NCBI GenBank assembly: GCA_016281475.1
Contig: JAEEIS010000141.1
Coordinates: forward strand, 1 to 6,684
Reading direction: 5' to 3'
Source: Bacteroidales bacterium
GTDB lineage: Bacteria > Bacteroidota > Bacteroidia > Bacteroidales > P3
DNA: 6,684 nucleotides
A program made the translations under genes and the position numbers. Each line of letters opens with the position of its first letter. Within the stretch, counting starts at the first letter, position 1. This document shows, piece by piece, positions 1-4,189 of the stretch. The notes beneath the pieces were generated by a model that saw nothing but the letters and a program-made list of their open reading frames with translations, did not search any database and had not been told where the DNA came from.

Positions 1-189
1 CGCCATGCCGTCCACCATATCGCGAAATGAGAGGGTATGCAAGATGTCATAATTCTCCTCAAACATTTCCACACCGCCATAACTATTGATATAGCGGTAG
101 GCATCAACTGTTGACAGGTGAAATCTCTCGGCAAACTCGCTTATCAATGCCACAAGAAAGTCAATCTTATGTATAGTTAACTCTGACAT
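1..189 (-). CDS. DUF3791-like small protein, C-terminus cut by window edge
   Basis: The reading frame starts with ATG at 187-189 and runs without a stop for 63 codons to the left edge. The product begins MSELTIHKIDFLVALISEF and contains the stretch STVDAYRYINSYGGVEMFEE followed by YDILHTLSF. This pattern (a short helical start, A-Y-x-Y-x-x-x-x-G-G, then D-x-L-H-T-L-S) is what I associate with the DUF3791 family of about 70-75 residue Bacteroidetes and Firmicutes proteins, so probably only some ten residues are missing. Its function is unknown; members often sit next to DUF3990 genes, and such a neighbour would lie beyond the window. It has no signal peptide or membrane segment. It is 65 bases downstream of hrb on the same strand and could be cotranscribed or have its own weak promoter. 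The family assignment is from memory of the motif, not a search. Confidence 0.65.
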   Translation of the reverse strand, partial: MSELTIHKIDFLVALISEFAERFHLSTVDAYRYINSYGGVEMFEENYDILHTLSFRDMVDGMA

Positions 190-254
190 GTTCGATTAAG
201 GCTTTTCAAAACATAACGTCCTCTGTTGGGTTTTATTGTATGACTAATAGGTTT

Positions 255-887
255 TCAGTCTATTTTGACAAAGTCGGCCTTGCCGTGCTTGCACCAGGGA
301 CACACAAAGTCGTCTGGCACCTCGTCGCCCTCGTACACATATCCGCACGTCTGGCACACCCAGCGGGTCGTTCCCGTGCTGCCCGATGGGGCAGGGGTAG
401 CGGGCTGGGGCTTGATATGCTTGTGGTAGTAGGCGTAGGTCAGCGACGGGTCGTTGCTCAACTGTACTGCCTCAGTCACTTCGGCAATAATCATTGTGTG
501 TGTGCCGAGGTCCACGGCGTGCTTCATCAATCCACTGATGTAAGCGTTGGTGTAGCGCGGTATGTACAAGATGCCGTTGGCACTGCGCATCTCCACTTCG
601 CACTGCTCGAATTTATTCACGTCGCGTCCGCTTTGGAAGCCGAAATGCTTGAACACCTCAAAAGGGGCATGCTCCGTCAGCAGCGACACGTTGAACTGCC
701 CCGTACGCATAATCATGTCGTGCGTGTAGTTCTGCTTGTTTATGGTAATCATGATTTGCAACGGGGTGTCCGTCACCTGCTGGCATACGTTGATGATGCA
801 GCCGTTGTCTTTGTCGCCTTCGCGGGCGGTGAGCACATACAGGCCGTAGCCTATGCTGTGTAATGCGGTGGGGTTAAGCGTATTCAT
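255..887 (-). CDS. hrb: High-molecular-weight rubredoxin (flavin reductase-rubredoxin fusion)
   Basis: This 210-residue cytosolic protein has two domains. Residues about 1-155 are a flavin reductase-like (split-barrel FMN-binding) domain, recognisable from the start NPTALHSIGYGLYVLTA, then NVCQQVTDTPLQIMITINK and FNVSLL. Residues about 176-210 are a rubredoxin with its four iron-binding cysteines at 178, 181, 196 and 199 (CQTCGYVYEG and CPWC). A Pro/Ser/Thr/Gly-rich linker (about 158-175) joins them. In Moorella thermoacetica a protein of this architecture (Hrb) takes electrons from NADH and passes them to FprA. Here the gene lies 11 bases downstream of fprA, so the same partnership is a firm inference. 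The usual Gly after the fourth Cys is Lys (CPWCKHG). The ATG at 885-887 is chosen because it gives the full domain start and close spacing to fprA. No clear terminator follows. Confidence 0.93.
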   Translation of the reverse strand: MNTLNPTALHSIGYGLYVLTAREGDKDNGCIINVCQQVTDTPLQIMITINKQNYTHDMIMRTGQFNVSLLTEHAPFEVFKHFGFQSGRDVNKFEQCEVEMRSANGILYIPRYTNAYISGLMKHAVDLGTHTMIIAEVTEAVQLSNDPSLTYAYYHKHIKPQPATPAPSGSTGTTRWVCQTCGYVYEGDEVPDDFVCPWCKHGKADFVKID

Positions 888-898
888 GGCGGTGGGTA

Positions 899-2113
899 TT
901 ATTGCAGTTCGTAATTAAAGTTGGCAACTATTAGGTCGGCTAGGGTATTGAGGTCTGCCAGTTGCTCCTCTTTCATTGCCGATTTGAGGCTGATGTTCTC
1001 GCCCAGCACGATAATTTCCTTCATCTGTTCCAAGATGGTGCGTATATGCTTGCCGCTCTGGGCCGCCCAGGTGCCGTTCTCGATGATGGCCACCATGCGG
1101 CGTTGCCAGCTGTGTGCCTTCAGGTCCAGCAGCAGGTTCTCCATCGGGGTGTAGATGCCGGCGTTGTAGGTGGAGGAAGCCAGCACCACATGGCTGTAGC
1201 GGAAGCACTCGCTCACCAGTTGGCTGACGTGTGTGTGGCTGGCATCGTACATGGCTATGCCCTTGATGCCACGCTCTGCCAGCAGGCTTGCCATCTTCTC
1301 TGCTGCTGCTGCGGTGTGTCCGTAGATACTGCCGTAGATGATGACAACACCCTGCTCTTCGGGCTCGTATTTGCTCCAAGTGTCGTACTTGCCGATAAAA
1401 TAGCCGAGGTTTTCTCTCCAGATGGGGCCGTGCAGTGGGCATATCATCTGAATGTCGAGTGTGCCGGCCTTTTTAAGCACCGACTGCACCTGCACGCCAT
1501 ACTTGCCCACGATGTTGATGTAGTAGCGGCGAGCCTCATCCAAGCAGTTGCGGTCAAAATCTATCTCGTCGGCAAAGATATTTCCATTCAGTGCACCGAA
1601 TGTGCCAAAGGCATCGGCGGAGAATAGTATCTTGTCTGTCGTGTCGTAGGTCATCATCGCCTCTGGCCAGTGCACCATCGGTGCCATCACAAAAGTCAGT
1701 GTGTGCCGTCCCGTGCTGAGGGTGTCGCCTTCGGCAACAGTGTGCAGGCGGTCGTCGATGTTGATGGTGAAGAACTGCCGTATCATATTGGCGGCTTTAG
1801 CGTTGGTGACAATGGTCACTTCGGGGTGGCGTAGCAGCAAACCCTCTATCAGGGCGCAGTGGTCCGGCTCCATGTGGTTCACCACTAGGTAGTCCAGCTT
1901 TCGTTCGCCCAATACATGGGCCACATTCTCAAAAAACTGTTCTGCCACTGCCACGTCGGCTGTGTCTAGCAGCACCGTCTTCTCGTCCATCAGCACATAG
2001 CTGTTGTACGAAACCCCCGTGGGAATGGGGTATACGTTCTCAAACAGGGCCAGTTTCCTGTCGCTGGCACCCACATAATTCAGGTCGTTGGTTATTTGGC
2101 GTGTGTTGTGCAT
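899..2113 (-). CDS. fprA: Type A flavodiiron protein (flavo-diiron O2/NO reductase)
   Basis: This 404-residue cytosolic protein has the usual length and order for class A flavodiiron proteins: a metallo-beta-lactamase-like diiron domain (about 1-250) followed by a flavodoxin domain (about 255-400). All six expected iron ligands are visible: H80, E82 and D84 in HMEPDH, H148 in MVHWPE, D167 in FSADAFG and H228 in CPLHGP. The FMN phosphate loop is YGSIYGHT (260-267), followed by the SSTYNAGIYTPMENLL segment typical of the family. Such proteins reduce O2 to water or NO to N2O, protecting anaerobes from oxygen or nitrosative stress; which substrate is preferred cannot be read from the sequence. 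It is the first gene of an operon with hrb, its probable electron donor. The ATG at 2111-2113 is chosen because it lies about 23 bases behind a good -7 element and gives a normal N-terminus (NDLNYVGASDRKLALFE). Confidence 0.96.
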   Translation of the reverse strand: MHNTRQITNDLNYVGASDRKLALFENVYPIPTGVSYNSYVLMDEKTVLLDTADVAVAEQFFENVAHVLGERKLDYLVVNHMEPDHCALIEGLLLRHPEVTIVTNAKAANMIRQFFTINIDDRLHTVAEGDTLSTGRHTLTFVMAPMVHWPEAMMTYDTTDKILFSADAFGTFGALNGNIFADEIDFDRNCLDEARRYYINIVGKYGVQVQSVLKKAGTLDIQMICPLHGPIWRENLGYFIGKYDTWSKYEPEEQGVVIIYGSIYGHTAAAAEKMASLLAERGIKGIAMYDASHTHVSQLVSECFRYSHVVLASSTYNAGIYTPMENLLLDLKAHSWQRRMVAIIENGTWAAQSGKHIRTILEQMKEIIVLGENISLKSAMKEEQLADLNTLADLIVANFNYELQ

Positions 2114-2135
2114 ATCTGTTGTATAGATTTGAATG

Positions 2136-2145
2136 TGTAAAGGTA
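2136..2145 (-). promoter_or_regulatory. Promoter -7 element for fprA-hrb
   Basis: On the minus strand the sequence reads TACCTTTACA, one base from the common Bacteroidales form TACYTTTGCA (consensus TAnnTTTG). The expected transcription start would be near 2130, giving a short leader of roughly 15-20 bases before the fprA ATG at 2113. No good -33 TTTG box is seen at the usual spacing; TCTTTTAG lies in about the right area. Confidence 0.55.
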
Positions 2146-2183
2146 ATTTTTTGTTATTATACTAAAAGAAGCTTTGTTGTGCA

Positions 2184-2205
2184 AAAAAGGCACACATACC
2201 TTTTT
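2184..2205. repeat. Inverted repeat AAAAAGG-8-CCTTTTT in divergent intergenic region
   Basis: The arms AAAAAGG (2184-2190) and CCTTTTT (2199-2205) are perfect 7-base complements around an 8-base spacer. The repeat lies about 40 bases upstream of the fprA -7 element and about 130 bases upstream of the lpxK -7 element. It could be an operator for a dimeric regulator of fprA. A terminator role is unlikely because no gene ends here. The sequence is A/T-rich, so chance is a real alternative. Confidence 0.35.
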
Positions 2206-2209
2206 AACT

Positions 2210-2223
2210 CTTAAACTTTTAAG
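2210..2223. repeat. Short palindrome CTTAAA-CT-TTTAAG
   Basis: This is a perfect 6-base palindrome with a 2-base spacer, 5 bases from the neighbouring inverted repeat and between the two divergent promoters. Its position suits a regulator binding site, but its low complexity keeps confidence low. Confidence 0.25.
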
Positions 2224-2262
2224 CGTAACGGACCTTTTCAACAATTAAATGCAAATATACAC

Positions 2263-2330
2263 TTTTTTTTTGAACCGCACAGAGTTTTTTCCCTCACAAA
2301 CGTTTTTTTAAGATTTATCTCATTTTTTTT
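2263..2330 (+). promoter_or_regulatory. Phased T-tracts upstream of the lpxK promoter
   Basis: Four T runs of 9, 6, 7 and 8 bases occupy 2263-2271, 2285-2290, 2303-2309 and 2323-2330. Their centres are about 20.5, 18.5 and 20.5 bases apart, close to two turns of the helix, and the last run ends 3 bases before the -7 element. Tracts repeated in phase like this are known to bend DNA or to serve as A/T-rich upstream elements for RNA polymerase. That they raise lpxK expression is inference. Confidence 0.45.
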
Positions 2331-2333
2331 GTG

Positions 2334-2343
2334 TACTTTTGCA
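2334..2343 (+). promoter_or_regulatory. Promoter -7 element for the lpxK-cutC-lipoprotein operon
   Basis: TACTTTTGCA matches the Bacteroidetes -7 consensus TAnnTTTG exactly, including the frequent trailing CA. Transcription would start near 2348, giving a leader of about 50 bases to the lpxK ATG. No matching -33 TTTG is seen at about 19-21 bases upstream; T-tracts occupy that area instead. Confidence 0.65.
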
Positions 2344-2400
2344 CAGAATTTTATTTTACGAGTGTATAGTTTGTAATTACATTAAAACAGCTTTTGCATT

Positions 2401-3498
2401 ATGGCTTTCAGAAAGATTGTTTCTTGGTTATTTTTCCCACTGACTATGTGGTATGCCATTGGCGTTTGGTTCCGCAACCTCCTTTTCGACATAGGCCTCA
2501 AGCGTCAGGTATCGCCCAACATCACTACCGTCGGTGTGGGCAACATCTGTGCCGGCGGGGCGGGCAAGACACCCCATGTCGAATACCTCCTGCGCCTGCT
2601 GGCCAACCAATATCCCACTGCCCTGCTCAGTCGGGGTTATCATCGCAGGACACACGGCTTTCTGCTCGACGACGGCAGCCACAGCGCCTCCCGCCTCGGC
2701 GACGAGCCTGCCATGGTGGCGGCCAAGTTCCCCAATGTCCAGGTGGCGGTGTGTGAAAAACGTGTTGTCGGGATGCAAAAACTTTTGCAACAGCCCCAGC
2801 CACCCAAGGTGGTTGTGCTCGACGATGTCTACCAGCACCGCCACATCAAGCCCACCATCAACATCCTCCTCACCGAGTATGGCAAGCCCTATTGCGACGA
2901 CCACATCCTGCCTTTCGGCAACCTCCGCGAAGGTCGGCGGGCTCGTTATCGTGCCAACATCGTTGTTGTCTCCAAATCGCCTAGCAAACTCAATCCCATC
3001 GACAAGCACAACATGGTCAGCCGCCTAAAACTCAGACCCTTTCAGAAGGTCTTTTTTAGCTATGTCCACTATGGCGACCCTCTGCCTCTCATGGGCAATG
3101 CACCGTTGCCGTTGTCCACTGTCGAGTCGGTCCTCCTCGTCACCGGCATTGCCCACCCCGAACCCATGCAGCAGTACATCAGTGGTTTCTGCGAGGTCAG
3201 CCCCCTCCGTTTTGCCGACCATCACCGTTTCACCACCGCCGACATCCGTCGCATTCGCCGTCTCTTTGTCCAGATGAATAGTGCACGCAAGCTCATCCTC
3301 ACCACCGAGAAAGATGCCGCCCGGCTACGCGAATTTGCCGACAAAGAGGTCATGTCGGGCCTGCCCATTTATTATCTTCCCATTGAGGTGCGTTTCCACC
3401 CGTCGGGCGACATGAGTTTCGACCAGACCGTCCAGACCATTGTCCACGACAACAGCCTCTTCCAAGAGCGCATGCGCAATGCCAAGTTCGATTTCTAA
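2401..3498 (+). CDS. lpxK: Tetraacyldisaccharide 4'-kinase (lipid A biosynthesis)
   Basis: This 365-residue, full-length protein phosphorylates the 4' position of the tetraacyl disaccharide 1-phosphate to make lipid IVA, at the cytoplasmic face of the inner membrane. A hydrophobic N-terminal segment (about 6-29) fits the membrane anchor of the family. The P-loop is VGNICAGGAGKTP (about 46-58). Other family hallmarks follow in order: LLSRGY (75-80), GDEPAM (100-105), DDVYQHR (141-147; DDGFQHR in many homologues), PFGNLRE (171-177), DHHRF (273-277) and TTEKDAARL (301-309). The ATG at 2401 begins directly at the membrane segment and sits about 50 bases after a strong -7 element; the leader is A/T-rich with no clear Shine-Dalgarno. 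It is the first gene of the rightward operon, 10 bases before cutC, whose job has no known link to lipid A. Confidence 0.97.
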   Translation: MAFRKIVSWLFFPLTMWYAIGVWFRNLLFDIGLKRQVSPNITTVGVGNICAGGAGKTPHVEYLLRLLANQYPTALLSRGYHRRTHGFLLDDGSHSASRLGDEPAMVAAKFPNVQVAVCEKRVVGMQKLLQQPQPPKVVVLDDVYQHRHIKPTINILLTEYGKPYCDDHILPFGNLREGRRARYRANIVVVSKSPSKLNPIDKHNMVSRLKLRPFQKVFFSYVHYGDPLPLMGNAPLPLSTVESVLLVTGIAHPEPMQQYISGFCEVSPLRFADHHRFTTADIRRIRRLFVQMNSARKLILTTEKDAARLREFADKEVMSGLPIYYLPIEVRFHPSGDMSFDQTVQTIVHDNSLFQERMRNAKFDF

Positions 3499-3508
3499 TT
3501 CCAACACT

Positions 3509-4189
3509 ATGATAGTAGAGATTTGTGCCAACTCGCGCCAGTCTGCCGCCAATGCCTTGGCTGGCGGGGCTGGGCGTATCGAATTGTGCCGCCAGCTCGA
3601 GCTAGGCGGCACCACCCCCACCCAAGACGACATCCTGTATTGTGTCCAAGAATTGAAACTCCGCACCCATGTCTTGGTGCGCCCTCGCGCAGGCGACTTC
3701 GTTTACACCGATGCCGAGTTCTACCAGCTCTGTCACGAAGTGGAGCTGTGCCGCCAATGTGGTGCCCATGCCGTCGTGGTGGGCTTCCTCACCCCCGACG
3801 GCATGATTGACGAGGCACGCACACGCCATATCGTTCAGTTGGCTGCCCCGCTGCAGGTCACCTTCCACCGTGCCTTCGACGAGATGTGCCAAGACCCTCT
3901 CGATGCTCTCGAAGCCCTCATTCGCTGTGGCTGCCACCGTCTGCTCACTTCGGGCTGCCAGCCCAATGCCGAGGCAGGCATTCCCACCCTCCGTCAGTTG
4001 GTGCGTCAGGCTGCAGGCCGCATCACCATCTTGGCAGGTGCAGGCATCACCCCTGCCAATGCCCGCCGTATCGTGCAGGAAACGGGTGTCACCGAAATCC
4101 ACGGCAGCTGCAAGCATACCCTCCCCGACGGCACTATTGAAACCAACACCGAAACAGTAAGTCAACTAATCAAATCCATATCCCAATGA
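3509..4189 (+). CDS. cutC: CutC family protein
   Basis: This 226-residue TIM-barrel protein shows the CutC signatures in order: EICANSRQSAANAL (4-17), RIELCRQLELGGTTPT (23-38), VRPRAGDFVYTD (57-68), GFLTPDGMID (92-101), VTFHRAFD (117-124), LTSG (146-149), LAGAGI (175-180; often AGGGI) and EIHGS (196-200). It was named for copper homeostasis in Escherichia coli, but that phenotype has since been linked to an sRNA, MicL, encoded within the E. coli gene, so the protein's biochemical role is unsettled. The ATG at 3509 is chosen over an in-frame ATG at 3440, because family homology begins at MIVEICANS and the upstream start would overlap lpxK. It is slightly shorter than the roughly 245-250 residues of E. 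coli CutC, mainly at the C-terminus. Its stop codon overlaps the next gene's start (ATGA), suggesting translational coupling. Confidence 0.93.
   Translation: MIVEICANSRQSAANALAGGAGRIELCRQLELGGTTPTQDDILYCVQELKLRTHVLVRPRAGDFVYTDAEFYQLCHEVELCRQCGAHAVVVGFLTPDGMIDEARTRHIVQLAAPLQVTFHRAFDEMCQDPLDALEALIRCGCHRLLTSGCQPNAEAGIPTLRQLVRQAAGRITILAGAGITPANARRIVQETGVTEIHGSCKHTLPDGTIETNTETVSQLIKSISQ

Noticed and set aside
207..216. Possible separate promoter for the DUF3791-like gene (TTATGTTTTG on the minus strand)
   Set aside because: It is one base off the -7 consensus, has no -33 partner, and would leave only a very short leader; readthrough from hrb is as likely.
240..863. Long plus-strand open frame (207 codons) opposite hrb
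   Set aside because: It mirrors the hrb coding strand, has no family resemblance, and hrb has intact flavin reductase and rubredoxin motifs.
962..1627. Plus-strand open frame (221 codons) and a minus-strand frame at 915-1442 overlapping fprA
   Set aside because: Both are shadows of fprA, whose complete ligand set and domain order make it the real gene.
2184..2205. Reading the AAAAAGG/CCTTTTT hairpin as a rho-independent terminator
   Set aside because: It lies between two divergent gene starts, so no transcript needs to end there, and the stem has only two G-C pairs.
3440..3508. Upstream in-frame ATG giving CutC a 23-residue N-terminal extension
   Set aside because: The extension overlaps the lpxK end, is low-complexity Ser/Thr-rich and precedes the conserved family start MIVEICANS.
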